A DNA stretch of 50,223 nucleotides from Candidatus Parcubacteria bacterium (GTDB lineage Bacteria; Patescibacteriota; Patescibacteriia; Patescibacteriales; BM507), in the NCBI GenBank assembly GCA_002869265.1, contig PKTH01000036.1, forward strand, positions 1 to 50,223, written 5' to 3'. Under the pieces are notes generated by a model. It was not told where the DNA came from. It saw only the letters and a program-made list of their open reading frames with translations, and made no database searches. The translations under genes and the position numbers were made by a program. Below, one piece after another: positions 41,495 to 49,251 of this stretch. The stretch's first letter is position 1, and each line of letters opens with the position of its first letter.

Positions 41495-42481
41495 ATGGAT
41501 AAATTAAACATAAAACTAAATAAGCTTCCGAGGGCCAGAATGGGGTTTGGGAAAAGAACAAAACTAAAATTTAGTTTGTATGTTTTGATTTGGCAAAAAA
41601 AATCTAGATTATTTCTTTTAGGACTGAAAAACTTGAAACATGTTCCAGCAGCTCTATTGGTGTTACTATCTTTGGTGTTTAGCATCCCAGCCTATGCCTA
41701 CAATAGTCCTAGAGTGACTGAGGGCCACATTCTTTATCCTGTGAAAAAAGTTATAGAGGAAGTAGAAATAAAAACGGCTAGCACAGAGATAGAAATTGCC
41801 CAAAAATATGAGAAATTTTCAGAAAGAAGGCTTGATGAAGCAAAAGTAATTAGTGAAAATATTGACAGTGATGAAGACAGGGAGAATTTGTCCAAAACCA
41901 TTGAAGCAGCCGTTGAACTTCAAGCGAAAGCCGAAGTGACTACAAAGTATGTACCTGGCAAAGCCCTGGGTCTTGAAAAAAACATGCAGAGAGAAAAACT
42001 AAATAGTATAGCCGAGGCAGTAGGGATTGAAGAGAAAGAAGAGTTGATAGAAGATATTGCGGAAGCAATGGATCAAATTGACCTAAAAGAAAAACAGACC
42101 AAGTTTTTCCAAGAGCGCTTGAGAAATGCAAGCACCACTATAAATACAAAAGAAAACGAAAGAAAAGAGCAAAAGAAGGAAAATTTTGACGACTTAGATT
42201 ATTCGCAAAAAGCAGAAGAGCTAAAAGAAAGTATTAATAGCCTAAAAACAGAATTTACCAGTGAGGATTTTGAAGAAAAAGATTTAGAAACCTTGTTTGA
42301 AAGACTGGATAGAAGAGTGGAGAAGGTTGATGAGTCTATAGGTGAGAAAGATTCTAAAAATATAAATGGTTTGATTAACTCAACAAAGGCAATCACAAAT
42401 AATGCTGAGCATTTTATAAAGAAGAAAGGTAAAGGAAATTCTGGTAACTCATCTCAGGGAAGAGGGAAATCTGGAAAATAA
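41495..42481 (+). CDS. DUF5667 membrane protein, putative anti-sigma partner
   Basis: 328 aa. A basic N-terminal cytosolic part (1-48), one membrane helix (about 49-69, ending PAYAY), then an outer region with the DUF5667 motif (about 70-165: EGHILYPVKKVIEEVEIKTA, EIAQKYEKFSERRLDEAK). Coiled-coil stretches follow to 300, and the tail is Gly/Lys/Ser rich (KKKGKGNSGNSSQGRGKSGK region). The topology and coupling to the sigma gene are those of an anti-sigma factor, although no RseA or zinc anti-sigma motif is seen. The tail resembles that of the 39195 protein in composition. Confidence 0.8.
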   Translation: MDKLNIKLNKLPRARMGFGKRTKLKFSLYVLIWQKKSRLFLLGLKNLKHVPAALLVLLSLVFSIPAYAYNSPRVTEGHILYPVKKVIEEVEIKTASTEIEIAQKYEKFSERRLDEAKVISENIDSDEDRENLSKTIEAAVELQAKAEVTTKYVPGKALGLEKNMQREKLNSIAEAVGIEEKEELIEDIAEAMDQIDLKEKQTKFFQERLRNASTTINTKENERKEQKKENFDDLDYSQKAEELKESINSLKTEFTSEDFEEKDLETLFERLDRRVEKVDESIGEKDSKNINGLINSTKAITNNAEHFIKKKGKGNSGNSSQGRGKSGK

Positions 42482-42487
42482 ACACAA

Positions 42488-42516
42488 TTGACTAAAGCGT
42501 TTTTTTAGGGTAGTAT
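42488..42516 (+). promoter_or_regulatory. Promoter of the M24 aminopeptidase gene
   Basis: TTGACT, 17-base spacer, TAGTAT. AGTATTTT (42512-42519) over the -10 is mirrored by AAAATACT (42533-42540), a possible operator. Confidence 0.6.
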
Positions 42517-42584
42517 TTTTAATCGTACATTGAAAATACTATTTTTATTTTAAAGAATAAACCGATAATTAATAGGAGGTAGTC

Positions 42585-43673
42585 ATGAAAAATAGAGTTC
42601 AAAAGCTGAGAGAAATTTATCGCTCCAAGGGTTTTGATGCCTATCTGGTTTATGGCAAAGAATATATCCGTTATTTCACTGGGATTCGATTCCGCGAAGA
42701 CAATGAAGCATTTTTATGTGTAACTGATTCCGATATGACTGTTATTACAGACACACGGTACAAAAGTGTGGCTGAAGAGCTTCGTGCCAAGACAGGTCTT
42801 TTTGAAGTCGAGCTAGCTTCTGGTCTCAAAAAACCAGAGAAGATTGTTGAAGTCTTTTTAGGAAAAGCAAAGAAAGTTGGTTTTGATGGTTATTTTCTAT
42901 CCCATGATTTGATTGATATTTTGCGTAACAGGGGATTAGTCTGTGATTCATCTCATAGAGATTATGTTGAAGATATTTCAATTGAGAAAAGTATAGAAGA
43001 GCAAGAAAAGTCAAAAGAGGCATTGGCTATTACTGAGCTTGTTTTTGAACAAGACGTTCTACCTGCTTTGAAAGAAGGGATAAGCGAAATAGAACTATCT
43101 GGCATTATTAGCCTCGCTCATAAAAGGCGAGGGGCCGAGGGGGATTCTTTTGATCCGATAGTTTTGTTTGGCGAAAACACGGTTCTTCCTCACGGATTGC
43201 CGGGGGCGAGAAGGTTAAAAGAAGGCGATATTGTTCAAATCGATATTGGCTGTGCTTTTGAAGGTATTTGTTCTGATTTTTCGAGAGTGGTTTCTTTTGG
43301 ACAACCCGATCATGAAGCCCAACATCTTCACAAATCATTAGTGAAAGCACAAAGACTTGCTGTGGAGTATTTGCAAGAAGGGAGAGACTCTTTCACTTTT
43401 CATAACACTGCCGTAACCTCTCTTAAGGCTGATGGATATGATTTTAACCTTCATGGCATAGGGCATGGCGCAGGGATTGTAATCCACTGCCAGCCACATA
43501 TTTCTTTACATGCTGAGAAAACAGTGCAAATCCCAGACGGGGCAATTTTCACCGTTGAGCCGGGAGTGTATATTGAAGGTTGGCTTGGCATGAGAGTTGA
43601 AAACATGCTTTTAATGACTTCTTCAGGGCCGATTGTTCTAAATAAATTTCCAGACGATTTGATAATTCTTTAA
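42585..43673 (+). CDS. Xaa-Pro aminopeptidase-like M24 metallopeptidase
   Basis: 362 aa. An N-terminal creatinase domain (about 1-130) precedes the M24 pita-bread fold. The five metal ligands are all present: Asp220 (QIDIG), Asp231 (SDFSR), His294 (HGIGHG), Glu325 (TVEPGVY) and Glu339 (RVENM). It removes an N-terminal residue ahead of proline. Length and motif spacing match PepQ/YpdF-type short enzymes. GC-richer than the genes before it, with TAGGAGGT ahead of the ATG. Probably co-transcribed with 43692. Confidence 0.93.
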   Translation: MKNRVQKLREIYRSKGFDAYLVYGKEYIRYFTGIRFREDNEAFLCVTDSDMTVITDTRYKSVAEELRAKTGLFEVELASGLKKPEKIVEVFLGKAKKVGFDGYFLSHDLIDILRNRGLVCDSSHRDYVEDISIEKSIEEQEKSKEALAITELVFEQDVLPALKEGISEIELSGIISLAHKRRGAEGDSFDPIVLFGENTVLPHGLPGARRLKEGDIVQIDIGCAFEGICSDFSRVVSFGQPDHEAQHLHKSLVKAQRLAVEYLQEGRDSFTFHNTAVTSLKADGYDFNLHGIGHGAGIVIHCQPHISLHAEKTVQIPDGAIFTVEPGVYIEGWLGMRVENMLLMTSSGPIVLNKFPDDLIIL

Positions 43674-43691
43674 CTGAAAAGGAGGAAGATA

Positions 43692-44105
43692 ATGTCGGAC
43701 AATGTACGGAATATTGGACCAGGGATTGCGCTTGAAGGTGACTTGAAATTGTTTTTTAGTGATGGTGGAATCCTCCTGCACAAAGAGTATCGTAGTTTTG
43801 CAGAAGAAAACGTAAAAAGCGGTAGGGTCTTTATAAAGATTTTCGGAAGAGTTTGGTCCAACGGCGAAGGACTTTTTAATGGTCCTCATCTTGGTAGCAT
43901 TGAATTCGTTTCTGGCAGGAAGTCGATGTGTGTCTTTAAATCTCTTGAAAAAGGATGTTTCAAGGATCGTCTACTGGGCCCACAGTTTATGGAAATAGTC
44001 GTAAAAAGACTTGGGGAATTTATGAATGAAGAAATGAAAGAAGCGCCTCAGTACATGCAGACATGCCTTAAAAACTTTTTGGAAAACCCAGAAAACCTGG
44101 AATAA
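43692..44105 (+). CDS. Unknown protein, paralogue 1 of a tandem pair
   Basis: 137 aa, strong AAGGAGG, 18 nt after the aminopeptidase stop. Begins IALEGDLKLFFSDGGILLHKEYRSFAEENV and has FGRVWSNGEG, then GPQFMEIVVKRLGEFMNEEMKEAPQYM; each part has a counterpart in the next gene. Mixed alpha/beta, soluble, with two cysteines in the middle (SMCVFKSLEKGCF). No known family is recognised. Ends in a terminator whose sequence resembles that behind paralogue 2. Confidence 0.75.
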   Translation: MSDNVRNIGPGIALEGDLKLFFSDGGILLHKEYRSFAEENVKSGRVFIKIFGRVWSNGEGLFNGPHLGSIEFVSGRKSMCVFKSLEKGCFKDRLLGPQFMEIVVKRLGEFMNEEMKEAPQYMQTCLKNFLENPENLE

Positions 44106-44116
44106 AAGATTCATAG

Positions 44117-44143
44117 AGCAGCATCACCCAGATGCTGCTTTTT
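44117..44143 (+). terminator. Intrinsic terminator after paralogue 1
   Basis: Stem AGCAGCATC/GATGCTGCT, loop ACCCA, then T-rich tail. Confidence 0.9.
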
Positions 44144-44151
44144 CTTTTAGA

Positions 44152-44204
44152 TTGACAAGTAGTTTATTTATTGATATTTTGAAGCTGTAAACATGGTGTT
44201 TACA
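44152..44204 (+). promoter_or_regulatory. Promoter with a palindrome at the start site
   Basis: TTGACA, 17-base spacer ending TGA, TATTTT (44175-44180). At the expected transcript start lies TGTAAACA (44186-44193), 3-base centre, TGTTTACA (44197-44204), an exact palindrome and likely operator. GCCG/CGGC may form a further small hairpin before AAAGGAGG. Confidence 0.7.
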
Positions 44205-44264
44205 ATTGTTCCTTAATAGCTTTACAAAGCCGTCATAAAGGTCGGCAGGTAAAGGAGGAAAAAA

Positions 44265-44804
44265 ATGGGTGAAAAAGTTTTGAAGTTAAGAGAGGGTTAT
44301 AAGTTACGTGGTGATCTGCAATTCAGGTTTTTACTGGAAGATTCTGAAGTTTTGTACAAAGATTTTAAATCAGCAATGGAAAATATGGTTGGCAATGAAA
44401 GAATGTCTGTAGTAGTAAGTGGAAAGCTCTTTCAAGAGAATGTAAGTGGGGAAGGAGAGCAAGGACTAAGGATTTTGATCCAGATATTTTTTCTAACTTA
44501 CTCGCGTTTTTCAGAATGCACCTGGGGGCCTTTTCAAGAAGTAATGCGGCCAATATTGATTACCCCGAAATTTATAGAGTTGTTCCAATCTTCAGCAGAA
44601 AAGTTTTACAATAAAGTAATGAAGGATACACCAAATCTCTACAGATTGCCCTTTAATAGATTTGTAGAACGATTAAAAAATGAAAAAGAAACCTATCCTC
44701 AGATTTCTGAGATTGAGGGATATCTGAGGAAAATTAGAAAAAGGGGGCTGGAAACTGAAGATATGAAAAAAATTCTAGAAATGGTTGAAATAGCCAGGAG
44801 ATAA
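44265..44804 (+). CDS. Unknown protein, paralogue 2 of a tandem pair
   Basis: 179 aa. Aligns with 43692: LRGDLQFRFLLEDSEVLYKDFKSAMENMV, then SGKLFQENVSGEGE (against GRVWSNGEG), then TPKFIELFQSSAEKFYNKVMKDTPNLY. It is longer by a basic C-terminal helix pair (about 135-179). Its own promoter and palindrome suggest separate regulation from paralogue 1. AAAGGAGG before the ATG. No known family recognised. Confidence 0.75.
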   Translation: MGEKVLKLREGYKLRGDLQFRFLLEDSEVLYKDFKSAMENMVGNERMSVVVSGKLFQENVSGEGEQGLRILIQIFFLTYSRFSECTWGPFQEVMRPILITPKFIELFQSSAEKFYNKVMKDTPNLYRLPFNRFVERLKNEKETYPQISEIEGYLRKIRKRGLETEDMKKILEMVEIARR

Positions 44805-44814
44805 TAAAAACATA

Positions 44815-44841
44815 AGCAGCGTTGTAATAACGCTGCTTTTT
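44815..44841 (+). terminator. Intrinsic terminator after paralogue 2
   Basis: Stem AGCAGCGTT/AACGCTGCT, loop GTAAT, T-tail. The base of the stem and tail match the 44117 terminator. Confidence 0.9.
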
Positions 44842-44897
44842 CTTTGTATAAATATGATTTATTGCTAGTATGTAGATATAAACAATAAGGAAAAAAT

Positions 44898-45821
44898 ATG
44901 ATTGATTTTTCAAATACACTTGTAGTTGGCATATCTTCGAGAGCTCTTTTTGATCTGGAAGAAGAAAATGAATTGTTTGATGAGAAAGGTATTGAGGAAT
45001 ATAGAAAAAAGCAACACGAGAAAGAAAATGATACTCTAGGACCAGGAACAGCATATCCTCTAGTAAAAGCTCTTTTGGGTTTGAATAAGCTGTCCAAAGA
45101 TCACCAAATAGTTGAAGTGATTGTAATGTCTCGGAATAGCCCTGAAACGGGAGTAAGAGTTTTAAACTCTATAAACAAACTAGGTCTTGATATAACAAGG
45201 ACGGCCTTTTCTGGAGGTGAAGCTATATCGAAATATGTTGAAGCTTTCGGTGTTGATTTATTTCTCTCAAAAAATGAAGAAGACGTTGATGAGGTGATTG
45301 ATTCAAAAAGTGCAGCAGCAGCTCTTATTCTTGAGGCTCCTGATAATTATAAATCAGATGACGGTGAAGTGCGGATTGCTTTTGATGCTGATGCTGTTCT
45401 TTTTTCTGATGAGTCAGAACAAATATTTAAAAAAGACGGTCTCAAAGCATTTAGCGATAATGAAAAGACTAAAGAGAATAGCCCTCTAAAGGAAGGTCCT
45501 CACGGTAAATTAATAAAAACTTTATCAAGGATTCAGAAATTCATGAACACTAAAGTGGAATTAACTCCTTTGAAGCTAGCTATTGTTACTGCCAGAAACG
45601 CACCGGCACACATGAGAGTAATAAAGACACTTAGGAATTGGGATGTTTATGTTGATGAGGCATTTTTTCTGGGCGGGCTTCCAAAAGATAGAGTATTAAA
45701 GGCCTTTAACGCGCATATTTTCTTTGATGACCAAGATCATCATCTAGATGGAGCGAAAAAAGTTATCCCATCTGGGAAGGTGCCATATGATTCAAAGTCT
45801 CCGTTAAAAAAGAAAAAGTAA
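44898..45821 (+). CDS. Cytosolic 5'-nucleotidase (NT5C1/PF06189-like)
   Basis: 307 aa. TLVVGISSRALFDLEEEN at the start, IVEVIVMSRNSPETGVRVLNSI, a central IAFDADAVLFSDESE acting as the HAD motif I (DxD), ARNAPAHMRVIKTLRNWDV, and FFDDQDHHLDGA (motif III) match the cytosolic 5'-nucleotidase 1 family. It dephosphorylates nucleoside monophosphates such as AMP or IMP. A -10 TG-C-TAGTAT lies at 44863-44871. Monocistronic, convergent with greA. Confidence 0.9.
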   Translation: MIDFSNTLVVGISSRALFDLEEENELFDEKGIEEYRKKQHEKENDTLGPGTAYPLVKALLGLNKLSKDHQIVEVIVMSRNSPETGVRVLNSINKLGLDITRTAFSGGEAISKYVEAFGVDLFLSKNEEDVDEVIDSKSAAAALILEAPDNYKSDDGEVRIAFDADAVLFSDESEQIFKKDGLKAFSDNEKTKENSPLKEGPHGKLIKTLSRIQKFMNTKVELTPLKLAIVTARNAPAHMRVIKTLRNWDVYVDEAFFLGGLPKDRVLKAFNAHIFFDDQDHHLDGAKKVIPSGKVPYDSKSPLKKKK

Positions 45822-45857
45822 ATTACCTATATAAATAAATTACTTGAAGTATATATG

Positions 45858-45881
45858 AAAACCACCAAATGGTGGTTTTTT
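45858..45881. terminator. Terminator between convergent genes
   Basis: Stem AAAACCACC/GGTGGTTTT, loop AAAT, T-run on the plus strand; weaker T4 tail for greA on the minus strand. Confidence 0.88.
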
Positions 45882-45887
45882 CTTTAT

Positions 45888-46382
45888 CTAGTATATTCTT
45901 AGAATTTTGTATTTGACAACACCTCTTGGTAGCTTGATAGAAATGATATCTCCAAGTTTTTTGTTTATTAAGGCTGAGCCTATTGGAGAATTGTGGGAAA
46001 TTACTCCTTCTTTTGGACTAGTCTCACTTGAACCTAGTATAGTATAAGTTCTTTGTTTGCCATCTACCTCAAGATCAATAGTTGACCCAATTTCAACTAA
46101 ACCAGAGTTGGGTTTTTCGATAATTATTGCTTTTTTAATTTGATTTTCAGTTGCTAGTATTCTTGCATTAAGGCCACGCAATTTTCCTTTTGCTAGACTG
46201 TAGGCATGGTTTTCAGAAAAGTCTCCATCAAGGGCGAGTCTTTTTACTTCGGCAATTAAGGCGGGGCGTGCTTTTTTTAGTCTTTCTAGTAAATTTTTAA
46301 GTTCCTCAAGCTTGGCCACAGTTATTAAGGGGTCTTTTTTATCAAATGTATATTTTCCTGGTTTTCTGATTGGTGTTCTCAT
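45888..46382 (-). CDS. greA: Transcription elongation factor GreA/GreB family
   Basis: 164 aa. An N-terminal coiled coil (about 20-85) with the tip motif DGDFSENHAY (acidic residues entering the RNA polymerase channel), then the C-terminal FKBP-like domain with EIGSTIDLEVDGKQRTYTILGSSET and ISHNSPIGSALINKKLGD. Gre factors stimulate cleavage of backtracked RNA. The 25-residue basic N-terminal extension before the usual start is slightly longer than in E. coli. Separate from the next minus-strand gene by 18 nt; probably one transcript. Confidence 0.95.
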   Translation of the reverse strand: MRTPIRKPGKYTFDKKDPLITVAKLEELKNLLERLKKARPALIAEVKRLALDGDFSENHAYSLAKGKLRGLNARILATENQIKKAIIIEKPNSGLVEIGSTIDLEVDGKQRTYTILGSSETSPKEGVISHNSPIGSALINKKLGDIISIKLPRGVVKYKILRIY

Positions 46383-46400
46383 TTTAATATTATATATGGT

Positions 46401-47411
46401 TTATGGACAATTACCAGCTTTTCTCCACCCAGCTAACAGAGCCTCTTCTTCTGTACAAAACCACTTTTCCCCTTTGGCTTCGTTAACCACGGTTTTATTA
46501 TAATCGTCACAATCTGGTAGGTGATATATTTTTTCTTCAGAGGTGTAGGAAATGTTTCCTTTGATTAAGCAGGTTCTTTCTTGTTCACTTAGGTTGAGGA
46601 TTGTATTGTCACAAACTCCATCGGCCCACAATCCTAGTTTCATATCTTTAGCTAAATTTTCTGCTAACCGGAAGTCTTTTTGAAAGTTGTAAGGGGTTAA
46701 GTAGGTGTACTCATAAGCATAGCCATTTTCGACCAACCATTTGTTTATAAACAAGCCATCATCTCTATAGACATATCTTAAGAGGCGAGAGTATTTATCT
46801 CTATTGTCTTGACTAGCGTCTGCCTCTAGGGTGACATATGTATTATCAAGCAAAGCTTTGAGCTTTTGGGAAGCTTCAAGACCAAAGCATTCAACAGGTT
46901 TTTCCGGGTGGACAGTTTCTGGAGTGTCTATGCCGATTAAACGGATAGTTTCTATTCTGCTTGATAAATCTACTTTTATAGTATCTCCATCAATAACTTC
47001 TACTACTCTGTACTCTGCTGGTTTTTGTTCATTTTCTTTTGTGATATCTTCGATGAGAGAATTTTCTGGGCTTGAAGAGGAGATGATGCTTACTGAATTG
47101 GTTGAGATAGCCAGGTCTTCTTTTTGATCTTTATTGTTAGTTAAAACTAGATCTCGACTGTTAAGTATATTAAATAAAAGGAATAATATAATAATAACCA
47201 GAACCCTATGAATATTATTAAAACTCAATGAATAGCTGCCCCCAATTCTTTGTTTTATTTTTTTATAAAATGGTTCAAGAGTAAGTGAGGCGACAGAGAA
47301 CATAATAAGAGCGTTTATTAGATCTAGGTCTAATAAAAATATAAAAGAAGAAAAATAAAAGAGAAAGGCTAAAAAAAGAATTAGAGTTTTTTGCTTAAAA
47401 AATTTTTTCAT
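46401..47411 (-). CDS. Membrane-anchored thermonuclease with C-terminal sunset domain
   Basis: 336 aa from the ATG at 47411; a TTG at 47465 is rejected because it lies in the divergent promoter region. Three N-terminal hydrophobic segments (about 8-90) anchor it. The SNase domain (about 130-270) has VIDGDTIKV, IRLIGIDTPE with Asp and Arg, and DKYSRLLRYVY with Arg. The tail CLIKGNISYTSEEKIYHLPDCDDY ... WFCTEEEALLAGWRKA is the Cys/His module often fused to nucleases. It probably degrades external DNA or RNA for nucleotide uptake. Confidence 0.9.
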   Translation of the reverse strand: MKKFFKQKTLILFLAFLFYFSSFIFLLDLDLINALIMFSVASLTLEPFYKKIKQRIGGSYSLSFNNIHRVLVIIILFLLFNILNSRDLVLTNNKDQKEDLAISTNSVSIISSSSPENSLIEDITKENEQKPAEYRVVEVIDGDTIKVDLSSRIETIRLIGIDTPETVHPEKPVECFGLEASQKLKALLDNTYVTLEADASQDNRDKYSRLLRYVYRDDGLFINKWLVENGYAYEYTYLTPYNFQKDFRLAENLAKDMKLGLWADGVCDNTILNLSEQERTCLIKGNISYTSEEKIYHLPDCDDYNKTVVNEAKGEKWFCTEEEALLAGWRKAGNCP

Positions 47412-47452
47412 AATTACATTATATATTGTTTTGGATGATATAAGCAATTTTA

Positions 47453-47461
47453 TGTTATAAT
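47453..47461 (+). promoter_or_regulatory. Extended -10 promoter of mgtE, leaderless
   Basis: TG-T-TATAAT ends 6 bases before the ATG at 47468. Confidence 0.6.
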
Positions 47462-47467
47462 ACAAAC

Positions 47468-48466
47468 ATGAATAACTCTCAAGGAGGAGCCATTCTTAAA
47501 TATGACAAAAAAACAGCCGGGAAGATCATGACTAAAGATGTTCCTGTTGTTGGTATTGATGAAACAATTGGAGGCATAGAAAAACTAATTGTAAAAAAAG
47601 CAGATAGTTTGGCTTCTATTAATTATGTCTATGTTATAAACAGAAGAAACAAATTGGCTGGGGTGGCTTCGATAAAAGAAGTTTTTAGACAAAAGAAAAG
47701 ACAGAAGATAGTAGACATAATGACAACTGAATTAATAGTGGTTAGGTCTAGCACTGATCAGGAGAAGGTCGCCTATAGAGCACTAAAAAACAACCTTAAG
47801 GCGATGCCAGTTGTTGATAAAAATGGGGTGTTTTTGGGAGTTGTTCAGAGTGATGATATTTTAAGAGTTTTGCATGAAGAAAATGAAGAGGACGCTTGGA
47901 GGATGATTGGTGTTGTAAAACCAGAAGGGGATTTCGATAATGTCATGAACTTGTCAGTCTTTACTTCTTTTGCTCATAGATTCCCTTGGTTGTTTGTTGG
48001 TATACTAGGAGGACTGTTGATAGCAAAAATAATAGGGATTTTTGAAAAAACTATTTCATCCAATATTATATTAATTGTTTTTATCCCTTTGGTTACTTAT
48101 ATTGCCAGTGCCGTCAGCACTCAGATGTCAACTTTTATTATAAGGGACTTGGCGCTCGATAACGGCTTTAGATTTTGGAGATATTTTTTTAAAAACTTTA
48201 TGGTAGTTTTTCTAATTGCTATTTTTTCAGCTTTCTCTTTTTTCAGTCTAGATATGATTCTTTACAAAAATCTACATATTGGGATAATACTCAGTGTGGC
48301 AATTTTCACCTCTATAATTTCAGCCCTTTTTACCGGCTTGATTATTCCTTTTGTTTTGAGTAAAATGAAAGTCGACCCAGCCAATGCCAGTGGTCCCTTT
48401 GGAACAATAATGCAAGACACCTTGTCAGTGACGATATATTTTTTGGTGATTTCTTGTATGCTATAA
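47468..48466 (+). CDS. mgtE: Short MgtE-type magnesium transporter
   Basis: 332 aa. Two CBS motifs (about 15-75 and 77-135: AGKIMTKDVPVVGIDETI and VDIMTTELIVVRSSTDQEKVAYRA) followed by five membrane helices (about 170-332). The pore motif ends with PANASGPFGTIMQDTLSV, matching the conserved PxxxSGPxxTxxQD of MgtE. The N domain of full-length MgtE (about 450 aa) is missing, so gating by Mg binding may rely on CBS alone. Confidence 0.9.
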   Translation: MNNSQGGAILKYDKKTAGKIMTKDVPVVGIDETIGGIEKLIVKKADSLASINYVYVINRRNKLAGVASIKEVFRQKKRQKIVDIMTTELIVVRSSTDQEKVAYRALKNNLKAMPVVDKNGVFLGVVQSDDILRVLHEENEEDAWRMIGVVKPEGDFDNVMNLSVFTSFAHRFPWLFVGILGGLLIAKIIGIFEKTISSNIILIVFIPLVTYIASAVSTQMSTFIIRDLALDNGFRFWRYFFKNFMVVFLIAIFSAFSFFSLDMILYKNLHIGIILSVAIFTSIISALFTGLIIPFVLSKMKVDPANASGPFGTIMQDTLSVTIYFLVISCML

Positions 48467-48485
48467 AAAATAATTGAAAAATAAT

Positions 48486-48767
48486 ATGCCAGAAGAAACA
48501 ACAGAGAATGTAGAACTAGAAGGAGTCTCAGTCCCTAATGACGATATGGGAGATCTTATAAGTGCGCTTTTTCGTGCTGGCTTCTCTGATGAAGAGACCG
48601 ATATGGTTTTGGATTCTGTGAATGATATGCAATCTATGCCAGAAGGGGAGATGATGCTAGATGAGGAGATAATGAAGCTTTTTGATAAGTTTGAGATTGA
48701 AAATATTGAATTGAGTGAAGAAGATAAGGCCTGTATCAGAGAGGAGCTTCATAAAAGGTTTGTTTAA
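48486..48767 (+). CDS. Small acidic protein of unknown function
   Basis: 93 aa from the ATG at 48486; a TTG at 48474 is rejected. Rich in Glu/Asp and Met, helical, no membrane segment. It contains DLISALFRAGFSDEETDMVLDSVND, which looks like an UBA- or NPR-like helical hairpin. One cysteine near the end. It follows mgtE by 19 nt and could be co-transcribed. No family identified. Confidence 0.6.
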   Translation: MPEETTENVELEGVSVPNDDMGDLISALFRAGFSDEETDMVLDSVNDMQSMPEGEMMLDEEIMKLFDKFEIENIELSEEDKACIREELHKRFV

Positions 48768-48771
48768 TTCC

Positions 48772-48801
48772 TTGACACCCCTTGGGGGTGTATGATAAAA
48801 T
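48772..48801 (+). promoter_or_regulatory. CsoR/CstR promoter with GC palindromic operator
   Basis: TTGACA (48772), 18-base spacer ending TGA, TAAAAT (48796-48801). ACACCCC-TTG-GGGGTGT (48775-48791) lies between -35 and -10, the class of GC-tract pseudo-palindrome used by CsoR-family repressors; binding would block polymerase. Confidence 0.8.
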
Positions 48802-48820
48802 GTTTTTGTATTAGAAAAAT

Positions 48821-49063
48821 ATGAAAACTACAGAACAATTAATAAATAATATCATCGGTCAAGCCAATGGGATTAAAAAAATGATTGATAATGATAAGGA
48901 TTGTTATCAGGTCATTAACCAGATGAAGGCGGTCAGAGCAGCTATTACTTCTTTGATGGACAAGTTCATTGAAGACAACATGTCACAATGTTTAAGTAAT
49001 CCTGGTAAAAAAGAAAACAAGGATACACTACAAAAGCTCTTTAAGGAGATGACAAAAAAATAA
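48821..49063 (+). CDS. CsoR/CstR-family repressor with Cys-Asn-Cys sensor set
   Basis: 80 aa, four-helix CsoR (DUF156) fold: IIGQANGIKKMI, then Cys28 in DKDCYQVINQMKAVRAAI, then Asn53 and Cys57 in IEDNMSQCL. CsoR copper sensors use Cys-His-Cys at 25- and 4-residue spacing (C36, H61, C65 in M. tuberculosis). Here the spacing is the same but the histidine is asparagine, as in the staphylococcal persulfide sensor CstR (C31/C60, 29 apart, as C28/C57 here). Persulfide or thiol sensing is thus more likely than copper. Heads a four-gene run with ferredoxin, thioredoxin and a membrane protein. Confidence 0.87.
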   Translation: MKTTEQLINNIIGQANGIKKMIDNDKDCYQVINQMKAVRAAITSLMDKFIEDNMSQCLSNPGKKENKDTLQKLFKEMTKK

Positions 49064-49065
49064 TT

Positions 49066-49251
49066 ATGTACAAAATAGATTTTAACAGAGAGGAGTGTTT
49101 GGGCTGTGGAGCCTGTACTATGTGTAATAATTGGGAGTTTTCAGCCGATGGTAAGGTGAGTCCCGTGCAAAATGAATTTGAAGAACCAGGGTGTAATATA
49201 GAGGCTAGTGAAATTTGCCCAGCCCAGGTTATTAAAATAATAAATAATTAA
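49066..49251 (+). CDS. Single-cluster ferredoxin
   Basis: 61 aa. CLGCGACTMC gives Cys11, Cys14 and Cys17 (with Cys20 in addition), and the distal EICPAQ supplies the fourth ligand with proline, the one [4Fe-4S] cluster pattern. Cys43 (PGCNIE) is extra. It begins 2 nt after the repressor stop, and its TAA shares one base with the thioredoxin ATG. Redox partner for thioredoxin or a reductase not seen here. Confidence 0.9.
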   Translation: MYKIDFNREECLGCGACTMCNNWEFSADGKVSPVQNEFEEPGCNIEASEICPAQVIKIINN

